Shown: positions 23,776 through 31,441 of the stretch, piece by piece
Layout: every line of letters begins with the position of its first letter
Position numbering within the stretch: position 1 is the stretch's first letter
DNA from: Kibdelosporangium sp. MJ126-NF4
GTDB lineage: Bacteria > Actinomycetota > Actinomycetes > Mycobacteriales > Pseudonocardiaceae
Direction: 5' to 3'
NCBI RefSeq assembly: GCF_000826545.1
Contig: NZ_CDME01000008.1
Coordinates: 1,159,706-1,223,705 of the forward strand
DNA length: 64,000 bases
Position numbers and translations under genes: made by a program
Notes under the pieces: model-generated
Database searches by the model: none
Told to the model about the DNA's origin: nothing
What the model saw: only the letters and a program-made list of their open reading frames with translations

Positions 23776-24609
23776 TCACTCCCTCGGTACCTCCGCCGGT
23801 ATCTCGGCGGGCACCTTGGCCGAGCCGAACACCCGGGAGATCTCCATGCCGTAGCGCATCACGAGCGGCCCGACCTCACGCACCCTGGCCGGTTTCATCC
23901 GGGAAGCCAGTGACGACACCGAAAGCGCGCCGATGACCTCGTCGCTGTGGTCGAAGATCGGTGCGGCGACACAACGGACCTCCTCCTCGTTCTCACGGTC
24001 GTCGATGGCGTACCCGCGGCGGCGGATGCGTTGCAGGTCCGCTCGCAGTGCCTCGGCGTCGGCGAGCGTGCGGTCGGTCACCGCCGTCATGCCACGCTCG
24101 ATCGCCTCCTGGACTGCTTCTTCGGGCAGCCACGCGAGGATCGCCTTCCCCACGGCTGTACGGTACGCGGGCACCCGGTTGCCTATTCGGGAGGCCATTC
24201 GTACCTGGTGGTCGTTCTCGACCTTGTCGATGTAGACAACGTCCGGCGGCTCGTACACGACCAGATGGCAGGTCTCTCCCAGTGCGCGTTGCATGCGCCG
24301 CAGCGGTTCCGCCGCCACCGTGCGCAGGTCCAACGACGCGAGGTAGGCCTGGCCGAGGCGCAGTGCGCCGTGGCCTAGCCGGAACCAGCCGGTTTGCCGG
24401 TCCCGGATGAGCAGGTTTGTGTCGAGCAGGGGAGTTGTCAGGCGCAGCACGCTGCTCTTGCTGATCTTCAGGTCCTCGGCGATACGTGACAGCGGGACAC
24501 CGCGGGTCTCGTTCGCCCGGTCGGACACGTACTGGAGTACCGAAAGCGCGCGTCGTAGTGATGACGACTGGTTACGCGAACTGGGCTGACTGGACACGCT
24601 GTGAAGCAT
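23776..24609 (-). CDS. IclR-family transcriptional regulator
   Basis: 277 residues from ATG 24609; GTG 24597 is an alternative. The HTH spans about 15-75 (SLRRALSVLQYVSDRANETR, RIAEDLKISKSSVLRLTTPL), followed by the effector domain (VVYEPPDVVYIDKVENDHQV, AYRTAVGKAILAWLPEEAV, RGYAIDDRENEEEVRCVAAP). It probably controls itself plus the LLM gene downstream and perhaps the divergent oxidase. Upstream, near 24645-24665, the minus strand contains GTTGTGCAATGCAAAA, a partly symmetrical site that could be its operator. Confidence 0.9.
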   Translation of the reverse strand: MLHSVSSQPSSRNQSSSLRRALSVLQYVSDRANETRGVPLSRIAEDLKISKSSVLRLTTPLLDTNLLIRDRQTGWFRLGHGALRLGQAYLASLDLRTVAAEPLRRMQRALGETCHLVVYEPPDVVYIDKVENDHQVRMASRIGNRVPAYRTAVGKAILAWLPEEAVQEAIERGMTAVTDRTLADAEALRADLQRIRRRGYAIDDRENEEEVRCVAAPIFDHSDEVIGALSVSSLASRMKPARVREVGPLVMRYGMEISRVFGSAKVPAEIPAEVPRE

Positions 24610-24751
24610 GACACGTGGTCTGGACCTGTTACGGCGACAACACGACATTTTGCATTGCACAACAACCTGATCAACTCGTGGCACGGCTGACCTGCGCGAT
24701 GGTCGTCTGGAAGCGCTGGGGGGTTTCACGCTCTAAGGGGTGACTATCCAA

Positions 24752-26413
24752 ATGAGTGAGGTAGGACGCCGGAATTTTCTGGTGGGAGCCGGTGCCGCTG
24801 TGGGCGTCGCGGCGACGGGCGCGCTCGGTGGCACCGCTGTGGCGCAGCAGGCGGAGGCTGGGGTCAGTCTGCCCGCCGCCACGGTCAGGCCGGGTGACGG
24901 CAGGTACGTCGACCTGGTGCGGGGAACCAACCCGCGCTGGATCGGCACGCCGGAGTCGGTGCGCGTGGTCAACTCGACCGCGCAGGTTGTTGCGGCCGTT
25001 CAGGAAGCTGTGACGGCGGGCAAGCAGATCGGTGTGCGCAGTGGCGGCCACTGCTACGAGGACTTCGTCTACAACGGCAAACAGGTCGTGTTGGACTTGT
25101 CCGAGTTGGACGACATCGGCTACGACTCGGCGGCGAACGCCATCTCGGTCGGCGCCGGTGCGAATCTTTTTCAGGTCTATGAGGCCCTGTACCGGGTCTG
25201 GGGCGTCATCATCCCTGGTGGGTCCTGCGGCACGGTCGGTGCGGGTGGCCACATCACGGGTGGTGGCTACGGTGTGAACTCCCGACAGTTCGGGCTGACC
25301 GTCGACTACCTGTACGGCGTCGAGGTCGTGGTCGTCGACGCGGCGGGCAAGGCCAGGTCGGTCATCGCGACCAGGGAGGCCAACGACCCCAACCGCGAGC
25401 TCTGGTGGGCGCACACCGGCGGCGGCGGTGGCAACTTCGGTGTGGTCACGCGATTCCTGCTGAAGTCGCGCACCGCGACGGGAACCGACCCGTCGACGTT
25501 CCTGCCCAAGCCGCCCGCCCATGTCTTCCTGCACTCGCAGGCACTGAACTGGGCGGACGTGACCGAGGCCGACTTCACCAGGCTGGTGGACAACTTCGGC
25601 AAGTGGCACGAGCGCAACAGCGCACCGGACTCGCCGTACTCGGGGATCTTCGGTCTGCTGAAGCTGACCAAGCGCACGGTCGATCCGGCCTCCAAGGCGG
25701 TCGGTGGTCAGATCGCGTTGGCGACCTGGGCCGAGGCGACGTCGCCGAACGCCCGCAAGCAACTCGACGACTACCTCGCCGCGGTGTTCGCGGGCGTCCA
25801 GGCGCCACGGACCGCGTCGTTGGACGTGCCAGGTCACCACCCGGTGCTGACGGCGTTCAACGAGCCGCAGCGGCTGCCGTGGCTCAACGCCACCTTCGCG
25901 TACAGCGGCGGCGGCTGGGGGTCCCGTGGGGACTACAAGTCGGCGTACCTGCGCAAGGGGCACACCGCCGAGCAGATCGCCGCGACGTACCAGGCGTTGG
26001 CCACCACGGAGTACAACAACGGCGACGCGTTGGTGCAGATCGACTCGTACGGCTGCAAGGTCAACGCGGTCGGCCCGGACGACACCGCTGTGCCGCAGCG
26101 TGACTCCATCCTGAAGCTGCAGTACCAGGTGTACTGGAACGACCCGGCTGAGGATGCCAAGCACCTGCAGTGGTTCCGTAAGTTCTACTCGTCGGTGTAC
26201 GCGTCGACCGGTGGTGTGCCGGTGCCGAACGCGGTGACCGACGGCTGTTACGTGAACTACCCGGACGTCGACCTGAACGATCCGTCGTTCAACAAGTCCG
26301 GCGTGCCGTGGTCGACGTTGTACTACAAGGGAAGCTACCCGCGGCTGCGGCAGGTGAAGGCGAAGTACGACCCGCGCAACATCTTCCGCCACCGTCAGTC
26401 GATCGAGCCCTAG
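24752..26413 (+). CDS. Tat-exported bicovalent FAD oxidase (berberine-bridge/AA7-like)
   Basis: 553 residues from ATG 24752, with AAGGGG about 10 nt upstream; GTG 24740 is possible. The Tat signal (GRRNFLVGAGAAVGVAATGA) points to export. The PCMH FAD domain has both covalent attachment residues of the bicovalent class: His100 in RSGGHCYED and Cys159 in PGGSCGTVGAGGHITGGGYG. The C-terminal BBE segment is NYPDVDLND, then YYKGSYPRLRQVKAKYDPRN. Relatives oxidise the anomeric carbon of oligosaccharides, including chito-oligosaccharides (AA7 family), or secondary alcohols in natural products. Given the sugar-acid locus 6.7 kb away, a saccharide oxidase is attractive but unproven. The stop overlaps the convergent SnoaL-like gene by 4 nt. 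Confidence 0.88.
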   Translation: MSEVGRRNFLVGAGAAVGVAATGALGGTAVAQQAEAGVSLPAATVRPGDGRYVDLVRGTNPRWIGTPESVRVVNSTAQVVAAVQEAVTAGKQIGVRSGGHCYEDFVYNGKQVVLDLSELDDIGYDSAANAISVGAGANLFQVYEALYRVWGVIIPGGSCGTVGAGGHITGGGYGVNSRQFGLTVDYLYGVEVVVVDAAGKARSVIATREANDPNRELWWAHTGGGGGNFGVVTRFLLKSRTATGTDPSTFLPKPPAHVFLHSQALNWADVTEADFTRLVDNFGKWHERNSAPDSPYSGIFGLLKLTKRTVDPASKAVGGQIALATWAEATSPNARKQLDDYLAAVFAGVQAPRTASLDVPGHHPVLTAFNEPQRLPWLNATFAYSGGGWGSRGDYKSAYLRKGHTAEQIAATYQALATTEYNNGDALVQIDSYGCKVNAVGPDDTAVPQRDSILKLQYQVYWNDPAEDAKHLQWFRKFYSSVYASTGGVPVPNAVTDGCYVNYPDVDLNDPSFNKSGVPWSTLYYKGSYPRLRQVKAKYDPRNIFRHRQSIEP

Positions 26414-26814
26414 CCGACGCCCGCCAGGGCTTTGGTGATTCGGGCGGTGTCCTGATATTCGCGCCAGTGCACGATTTTGCCGTCGCGCACGGTCAGGACG
26501 CCGATGAACTGGGCTGAATGCCGCTCGCCGGTGGCGTTCATCGTGGCGACCAGTTCGTACTCCACGACGATGATTTCTGGATCTGTCGTGTCGTGGATGG
26601 CGATGGTGTTGCACTCGGTGAACGTCACTGGCAGAGCGTCCCGTCCCGCACGGGCGAACTGGGCGAAGTCCGCTCTGCCTTCGATCCGCTTGGTCTGCCC
26701 GAAGGGCGTTTCCACAACGAGATCTTCGGAAACGAGATCGCCGGACCAGAGTTCGTGCGCGTTCTCGGTCAGCCAGTAGTCCCGCATGCGTGCGAACACC
26801 TCACGAGGTGTCAT
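26410..26814 (-). CDS. SnoaL-like/NTF2-fold protein
   Basis: 134 residues with the SnoaL cone-fold pattern: N-terminal helix (REVFARMRDYWLTENAHE), VSEDLVVETPFGQTKRIEGR, strands EIIVVEYELVATMNATGER and the end FIGVLTVRDGKIVHWREYQD. Such proteins are small cyclases, isomerases or uncharacterised hydrolases. It is divergent from the TetR gene (26894-27427), and the two paired operators between them suggest TetR control. Substrate unknown. Confidence 0.85.
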   Translation of the reverse strand: MTPREVFARMRDYWLTENAHELWSGDLVSEDLVVETPFGQTKRIEGRADFAQFARAGRDALPVTFTECNTIAIHDTTDPEIIVVEYELVATMNATGERHSAQFIGVLTVRDGKIVHWREYQDTARITKALAGVG

Positions 26815-26833
26815 CCGCTACCTCCCAGGTAAG

Positions 26834-26876
26834 ATGAGTGGAGACTCATTATCGAAGATAGTGAGTGATGACTCAT
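26834..26876. promoter_or_regulatory. Two tandem TetR operators between SnoaL-like gene and tetR
   Basis: Two copies of the palindrome RTGAGT-N4-ACTCAT: ATGAGTGGAGACTCAT at 26834-26849 and GTGAGTGATGACTCAT at 26861-26876, with centres 27 bp apart. They lie between divergent starts and so can control both genes; the TetR at 26894 is the expected ligand. Confidence 0.75.
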
Positions 26877-26893
26877 CTTGTCAAAGGGGAACC

Positions 26894-27427
26894 ATGCGCG
26901 CCGACGCCCAGCGCAACCGGGCCAAGATCCTCGCCGCCGCCGAGGAGGTCTTCGTCGAGGCCGGGCGCGAGGCGTCCACAGAGGAAGTCGCCAGACGCGC
27001 GGGCGTCGCGATCGGAACGGTCTTCCGGCACTTCCCGACCAAGGACGACCTGCTGGCCGCGATCATGAAGGAGCTGACCGCCCGGTTGGCGCTGGAAGCG
27101 GAAACGCTTGCCGCCGAGGGAGATCCGGCCACCGCGCTGTTCACGTTCTTCACCGGTGTGGTCGAACAGTCCGCCGGGCGCAAAGCCGTGGTCGAACTGT
27201 TGGATGTGGACATCCGGGTCGACCGCCAGCTGCAGTCCATGCGCGCGGCCATCGGCACGCTTGTCGTGCGTGCCCAACAAGCAGGCGCAGTTCGCGACGA
27301 CGTACGGGTCGACGAGGTCATGGCCCTGCTGACCGCGACCAGCACCGGCGCACTGCGCGCGGGCTGGGACAGTGATCTTCGCGCACGCACGTTGAGCATC
27401 GTTTTCGCAGGTCTGCGCCCGCGCTGA
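26894..27427 (+). CDS. TetR-family transcriptional regulator
   Basis: 177 residues from ATG 26894 (AAAGGGGA 5 nt upstream). N-terminal TetR HTH: NRAKILAAAEEVFVEAGREA, then TEEVARRAGVAIGTVFRHFPTKDDLL. The ligand-binding half is typical of the SACE_7040/AcrR-like group with a C-terminal LLTATSTGALRAG. It is divergent from the SnoaL-like gene, with a pair of palindromic operators in between, so autoregulation plus repression of the neighbour is likely. Confidence 0.92.
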   Translation: MRADAQRNRAKILAAAEEVFVEAGREASTEEVARRAGVAIGTVFRHFPTKDDLLAAIMKELTARLALEAETLAAEGDPATALFTFFTGVVEQSAGRKAVVELLDVDIRVDRQLQSMRAAIGTLVVRAQQAGAVRDDVRVDEVMALLTATSTGALRAGWDSDLRARTLSIVFAGLRPR

Positions 27428-27541
27428 AAATTTCTTGGATCCCGCTGAACCGCTGCTGGACCCCGCTCGTGTTCTGGGTGAGCAACCACGGCCCCGCACA
27501 CAGATGCACCGGGGCATCAAGCGGGAGAAGGGATCCCAGTC

Positions 27542-28477
27542 ATGGCATCACCTCGGGTGAGGCACATCCTGGCCACCGCGGCAGCAGTCGGCGCGGTGCT
27601 GGCCACCGCGGCGTGCGGGGCGAGCCCCACAGCGGTACCTGCGGCCAACCAGCGTCAGTTGGAGCAACAGCCCGCAGCGCCGACCGGGACGGTGCCCGTC
27701 GACGACGCGCCACCCGCGAAGGCAACGACGGTAGGGACTTCCGGCCTCAAGGCAGCGGAATCCACCGCGCTGGGCACGATTCTGGCCGACGCGGAAGGCA
27801 AAACCCTCTACCGCTTCGACAAGGACACCGCGAAGCCGCCGAAGTCCAACTGCGCGGACACCTGCGCGAAGGCGTGGCCACCGGCTCCCGCGTCGGACAA
27901 CCTGACGCTCGAAGGCGTCGACAAGGCGATGGTCGGCTCGATCGACCGGGCCGACGGGACCAAGCAGCTGACGGTCGCCGGTTGGCCGATGTACTACTAC
28001 GAGAAGGACACCAAGGCGGGCGACACCACCGGTGAGGCCGTCGGTGGCGCGTGGTGGGTGGCGGCGCCGAACGGCACCCGCGCCAAGGACAAGGTGAAGG
28101 CAGCCGCGCCGGGGACGACTGTGGTCCGCGCGATGGACGTGAAGCCGTTCGGCAAGGCGCTGACCGACGACAAGGGCTTCACCCTCTACATCTTCACCGA
28201 CGACACCAAGAACCCGTCTGCGTCGAACTGCAACGGTGACTGTGCGACCAAGTGGCCGCCGCTCAAGGCCGAGGACAACATCATCGCCGAGGGCGTCGAC
28301 AAGAGCCTGGTCGGATCGGTCACCCGCCAGGACGGCTCCAAGCAGGTCACCGTCAACGGCTGGCCGGTCTACCGCTTCAACAAGGACACCGCCCCGTGCC
28401 AGGCCAACGGCGAGGGCGTGGGGGGCAAGTGGTTCGTGGCCGCGCCGAACGGCACGAAGGCCAAGGACAAGAAGTAA
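27542..28477 (+). CDS. Secreted repeat lipoprotein (COG4315/Lipoprotein_15 type)
   Basis: 311 residues. Signal peptide with lipobox (VLATAACGAS; lipidated Cys about residue 25), then an Ala/Pro-rich linker to about residue 65. Two long halves follow, each starting with the repeat pattern LGTILADAEGKTLYRFDKDT or GKALTDDKGFTLYIFTDDT and carrying a CxxxCxxxWPP motif (NCADTCAKAWPP, NCNGDCATKWPP). Each ends with a second GWPxYxxxKDT...GGxWWVAAPNGT unit. So there are two tandem pairs of the secreted repeat of unknown function. The protein is extracytoplasmic; a redox or metal role has been suggested for relatives but is not shown here. Confidence 0.88.
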   Translation: MASPRVRHILATAAAVGAVLATAACGASPTAVPAANQRQLEQQPAAPTGTVPVDDAPPAKATTVGTSGLKAAESTALGTILADAEGKTLYRFDKDTAKPPKSNCADTCAKAWPPAPASDNLTLEGVDKAMVGSIDRADGTKQLTVAGWPMYYYEKDTKAGDTTGEAVGGAWWVAAPNGTRAKDKVKAAAPGTTVVRAMDVKPFGKALTDDKGFTLYIFTDDTKNPSASNCNGDCATKWPPLKAEDNIIAEGVDKSLVGSVTRQDGSKQVTVNGWPVYRFNKDTAPCQANGEGVGGKWFVAAPNGTKAKDKK

Positions 28478-28562
28478 CCAGATCATGTGATCCGGCGCTG
28501 GCCTCCCCTCCTGCGCCTCACCGGCGCCGGGTCACAGTTGGGTCCAATCCCCAACACCCGAG

Positions 28563-28594
28563 AACGGCCCCACAGGCTCGCCTGTGGGGCCGTT
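28563..28594 (+). terminator. Intrinsic-type hairpin terminator after the repeat lipoprotein
   Basis: Perfect 14-bp stem AACGGCCCCACAGG with loop CTCG and its complement, 86 nt after the stop. Confidence 0.85.
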
Positions 28595-28610
28595 GGCCCA
28601 GGGAGACCAT

Positions 28611-28652
28611 CGTGAGTGTTTCGTCCGGCTAGAACCGGACGAAGCACTCACG
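28611..28652. terminator. Second hairpin of the CGTGAGTG family
   Basis: An 18-bp stem (CGTGAGTGTTTCGTCCGG, one G-T wobble) with loop CTAGAA, ending 7 nt before the DUF1844 stop. The left flank plus outer arm (AGACCATCGTGAGTGTTT, 28604-28621) is identical to 9521-9538, while the inner stem differs. Terminates DUF1844 transcription from the minus strand and backs up the previous terminator. Confidence 0.75.
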
Positions 28653-28659
28653 AGTTGTT

Positions 28660-29028
28660 TCAGTGGACGGGGCCGGTGTACTTCTCGCCGGGGCCGGAGC
28701 CGGGCTCGTCCGGGACGGCGGAGCCCTCGCGGAAGGCCCGCTGCAGGGACTGGAGCCCTTCGCGCAACGGTCCGGCGTGCGGTCCGAGGTACTCCACGGA
28801 TGCCGTGACCAGCCCGGCCAGCGCGGTGATCAGCCGCCTGGCCTCGTCGAGGTCGCGGCGGGGCGAGGTGTCGGGATCGGGGTCGGCGAGGCCGAGCCGC
28901 TCGGCCGCGGCCGACATCAGCATCACGGCGGCCCGGCTGATCACCTCCACGCTGGGAATCTCGGCGAGGTCCCGAACGTTGTCACTGTCGTTGGCACTGG
29001 TGGCGGGGTCTGCGGCGGGGTCGAACAT
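28660..29028 (-). CDS. DUF1844 family protein
   Basis: 122 residues from ATG 29028 (GGAAGGG 9 nt upstream; GTG 29046 is an alternative). The conserved core is DLAEIPSVEVISRAAVMLMS, then DEARRLITALAGLVTASVEYLGPHAGPLREGLQSLQ. Small DUF1844 proteins sit next to infC in many actinobacteria, as here (divergent from the infC leader). Function unknown. Confidence 0.85.
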   Translation of the reverse strand: MFDPAADPATSANDSDNVRDLAEIPSVEVISRAAVMLMSAAAERLGLADPDPDTSPRRDLDEARRLITALAGLVTASVEYLGPHAGPLREGLQSLQRAFREGSAVPDEPGSGPGEKYTGPVH

Positions 29029-29134
29029 GGTCTGGTACCCTTCCACGTGCGACCAGCCCCTGTGCGAACGGGGGCGGCAAGTGGAGCCCCGCTCCCACCC
29101 GTACGCCGCTGAGGTGTCCGGGTCCGGTCTTTAT

Positions 29135-29232
29135 CGCAGCAGCGTGAGCTTGCTGCGGCGCGGCGTGCGTGCACGTCGTGGATCGGTGTAGGCAGCGGGC
29201 CCCGCGTCAGCAATGACGACGGGGCCTGACGC
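29135..29232 (+). promoter_or_regulatory. Structured leader upstream of infC with mutually exclusive stems
   Basis: Hairpin 1: CGCAGCA (29135-29141) with TGCTGCG (29151-29157). Hairpin 2: GGCCCCG (29198-29204) with CGGGGCC (29220-29226). A competing hairpin 3: GCGTCAG (29204-29210) with CTGACGC (29226-29232). Stems 2 and 3 share bases, so they cannot coexist, as expected of an attenuator or protein-responsive leader. The infC-rpmI-rplT operon is autoregulated through its leader in several bacteria; whether L20 or another factor acts here is inference. Confidence 0.5.
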
Positions 29233-29304
29233 ATTACTGGGGTCACACCGCAGGCCGCAGCCATACAGCTAGAGAGACTTTGTACTCGGGAAAGAGGAGG
29301 CACC

Positions 29305-29877
29305 ATCAGCTCCGAGTCACGTATCAACGACCGCATCCGGGTGCCGGAGGTCCGTCTTGTCGGACCGAACGGCGAGCAGGTGGGGATTGTCCGCATCGAG
29401 GACGCGCTCCGCCTCGCACAGGAGGCGGATCTCGACCTCGTCGAGGTGGCCCCGCAGGCCCGCCCGCCTGTCTGCAAGCTCATGGACTACGGCAAGTTCA
29501 AGTACGAGAGCGCGCAGAAGGCTCGCGAGTCCCGGCGCAACCAGGTACTCACGGTGATCAAGGAGCAGAAGCTCCGACCGAAGATCGACCCGCACGACTA
29601 CGAGACCAAGAAGCGCGCAGTGGTTCGCTTCCTCGAGCACGGCAACAAGGTCAAGATCACCATCATGTTCCGCGGCCGTGAACAGTCCCGCCCGGAACTC
29701 GGATACCGGTTGTTGCAGCGGTTGGCCGACGACGTGGCTGAGCTGGGGATCATCGAATCCTCACCGAAGCAGGACGGCCGGAACATGATCATGGTCCTGG
29801 CGCCGCACAAGAACGCCAAGCCGAAGACGAAGGCGACGACGTCGCCGTCGGACTCCGACCCCACTGACGCCGAATAA
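29305..29877 (+). CDS. infC: Translation initiation factor IF-3, with rare AUC start codon
   Basis: 190 residues if started at ATC 29305. The family's N-terminal sequence ([20 protein letters not shown]) begins only when translation starts at this ATC. GAGGAGG lies 4 nt upstream and no ATG/GTG/TTG in frame covers that sequence; the first ordinary start, GTG 29341, would cut off the conserved N-terminus. Rare AUU/AUC starts are a known hallmark of infC, letting IF-3 control its own translation. N-domain (to about residue 75), basic linker ([14 protein letters not shown]) and C-domain ([30 protein letters not shown]) are complete. It heads the infC-rpmI-rplT operon. Confidence 0.93.
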   Translation: MSSESRINDRIRVPEVRLVGPNGEQVGIVRIEDALRLAQEADLDLVEVAPQARPPVCKLMDYGKFKYESAQKARESRRNQVLTVIKEQKLRPKIDPHDYETKKRAVVRFLEHGNKVKITIMFRGREQSRPELGYRLLQRLADDVAELGIIESSPKQDGRNMIMVLAPHKNAKPKTKATTSPSDSDPTDAE

Positions 29878-29952
29878 CCGGGGTCACCCGAAGAAAAGCT
29901 GAGCGCTTCCGCCCGTGTCCGCGCGGGCGGAAGCACCTAGATGAGGACGACC

Positions 29953-30147
29953 ATGCCTAAGAACAAGACGCACAAGGGCACTGCCAAGCGCTTTCGCGTG
30001 ACCGCCAAGGGCAAGTTGAAGCGTGAGCAGGCCGGCAGGCGGCACATTCTGGAGAAGAAGCCCAGCACGCTGACCCGTCGCCTTGAGGGCATCACCGACG
30101 TCGCTCCGAGTGACCAGAAGCGAATCAAGCGCCTTCTCGGCATCTGA
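29953..30147 (+). CDS. rpmI: 50S ribosomal protein L35
   Basis: 64 residues starting at ATG 29953 (MPKNKTHKGTAKRFRVTAKG), the standard L35 start; an in-frame ATG at 29941 would add four residues and is probably not used. The protein is highly basic and ends DQKRIKRLLGI. It binds 23S rRNA in the large subunit. Second gene of the infC operon, 75 nt after infC. Confidence 0.95.
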   Translation: MPKNKTHKGTAKRFRVTAKGKLKREQAGRRHILEKKPSTLTRRLEGITDVAPSDQKRIKRLLGI

Positions 30148-30202
30148 CCCTTGACCACCCAGGGCGACCCCGGACGCCCGCAGAGATAAACAGGATGGAC
30201 CC

Positions 30203-30574
30203 GTGGCACGCGTCAAGCGGGCAGTCAACGCCCAGAAGAAGCGCCGCACGACCCTCGAGCTGGCCAGTGGCTACCGCGGCCAGCGCTCGCGGCTGTACCG
30301 CAAGGCCAAGGAGCAGGTGCTCCACTCGCTGAACTACGCCTACCGCGACCGCCGCGCCCGTAAGGGTGACTTCCGGCAGCTGTGGATCACGCGCATCAAC
30401 GCCGCGGCGCGTCAGAACGGCATGACCTACAACCGCTTCATCCAGGGTCTGAAGGTCGCCGGCGTCGAGGTCGACCGCAAGATCCTCGCCGAGCTCGCGG
30501 TGAGCGACCCGGCCGCGTTCACCACGCTGGTCGAGGTCTCCCGCGCCAACGTTCCGGCGCAGGAGAAGGCCTGA
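30203..30574 (+). CDS. rplT: 50S ribosomal protein L20
   Basis: 123 residues from GTG 30203. It begins [20 protein letters not shown] and includes [20 protein letters not shown] and [20 protein letters not shown], all typical of L20. It is an early assembly protein of the 50S subunit and, in other bacteria, an autoregulator of this operon. The last codons overlap a CTGA junction with the methyltransferase gene. Confidence 0.96.
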   Translation: MARVKRAVNAQKKRRTTLELASGYRGQRSRLYRKAKEQVLHSLNYAYRDRRARKGDFRQLWITRINAAARQNGMTYNRFIQGLKVAGVEVDRKILAELAVSDPAAFTTLVEVSRANVPAQEKA

Positions 30575-31377
30575 GCGAGTACGACAGCCGACCCGGGGCC
30601 GTCCAGCTCTTCACCGAGCGGACACCCCGGGTCGCTGCTGCGCGGCAGTTGACCAAACGCGCGGGCAGGGAACGGGCGGGCCGGTTTCTCGCCGAAGGCG
30701 CGCAGGCTGTTCGCGAAGCACTGCGACACGGCCAGGTGTACGAGGTCTTCGTCACTGAGACGGCCGCGGCGCGCAACTCCGAACTCGTCGCCGAGGCCCG
30801 TGACGCGGGCATCCAGGTGTCCACGCTCACCGATCGAGCCGCTGACGGGCTCTCGGAAACCGTGACCCCGCAGGGCATCGTCGCGGTCTGCGAACTGCTC
30901 GACGTCTCGCTCGACGAGGCCCTTGCCGAGCCGAAGCTGGTCGCGATACTGGTCGGAGTGTCCGACCCGGGCAACGCGGGCACGGTGACCAGAGTCGCCG
31001 ACGCCGCGGGCGCGTCCGCCGTGATCTTCGCCGGGGACACCGTCGACCCGCACAACGGCAAATGCGTACGCGCCTCCACGGGCAGCGTCTTCCACCTTCC
31101 CCTTGCCCGCTCCCGCAGCGTCACAGCGGTGTTCGACGCGTGCCGAGCGGCCGGGCTGCGCCTGGTCGCGGCGGACGGGCACGCCACGACAGATCTGACC
31201 AGGATCGATCTGAGTCAGCCGACCGCCTGGGTGTTCGGCAGTGAAGCACACGGGCTCGATCCCGACGTGCTCGCAGCCGTCGACGACACTGTGAGCGTTC
31301 CCATTTTCGGCAAGGCGGAAAGTCTGAACTTGGCCACCGCCGCCGCGGTTTGTCTTTACGCGGGTCACTTTCGGTAG
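30571..31377 (+). CDS. TrmH/SpoU-family RNA 2'-O-methyltransferase, apparent CTG start
   Basis: 268 residues if started at CTG 30571, which shares bases with the rplT stop (CTGA) and has AGGAG about 5 nt upstream. There is no ATG/GTG/TTG in this frame between there and TTG 30649, and starting at that TTG would remove the conserved [14 protein letters not shown]-terminus. The substrate-binding domain ([20 protein letters not shown]) is followed by the knotted SPOUT domain: [70 protein letters not shown]. It methylates rRNA or tRNA; this position between rplT and pheS is standard in actinobacteria. Confidence 0.85.
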   Translation: MSEYDSRPGAVQLFTERTPRVAAARQLTKRAGRERAGRFLAEGAQAVREALRHGQVYEVFVTETAAARNSELVAEARDAGIQVSTLTDRAADGLSETVTPQGIVAVCELLDVSLDEALAEPKLVAILVGVSDPGNAGTVTRVADAAGASAVIFAGDTVDPHNGKCVRASTGSVFHLPLARSRSVTAVFDACRAAGLRLVAADGHATTDLTRIDLSQPTAWVFGSEAHGLDPDVLAAVDDTVSVPIFGKAESLNLATAAAVCLYAGHFR

Positions 31378-31441
31378 AAGCTGTCCTCTTGTAGGTCGAT
31401 TGCGGTAAGAACTTCCCAACCTGCTCCGGGAGGAGATCGAG

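Noticed and set aside
24671..26614. Long open frame (647 codons) on the minus strand
   Set aside because: It is antisense to the FAD oxidase gene; its translation is His/Arg/Val-rich without family resemblance, a common artefact of high-GC codon bias.
28530..28560. GTTGGGTCCAATCCCCAAC as a tRNA T-arm
   Set aside because: No acceptor stem, anticodon arm or CCA-proximal pairing could be fitted around it.
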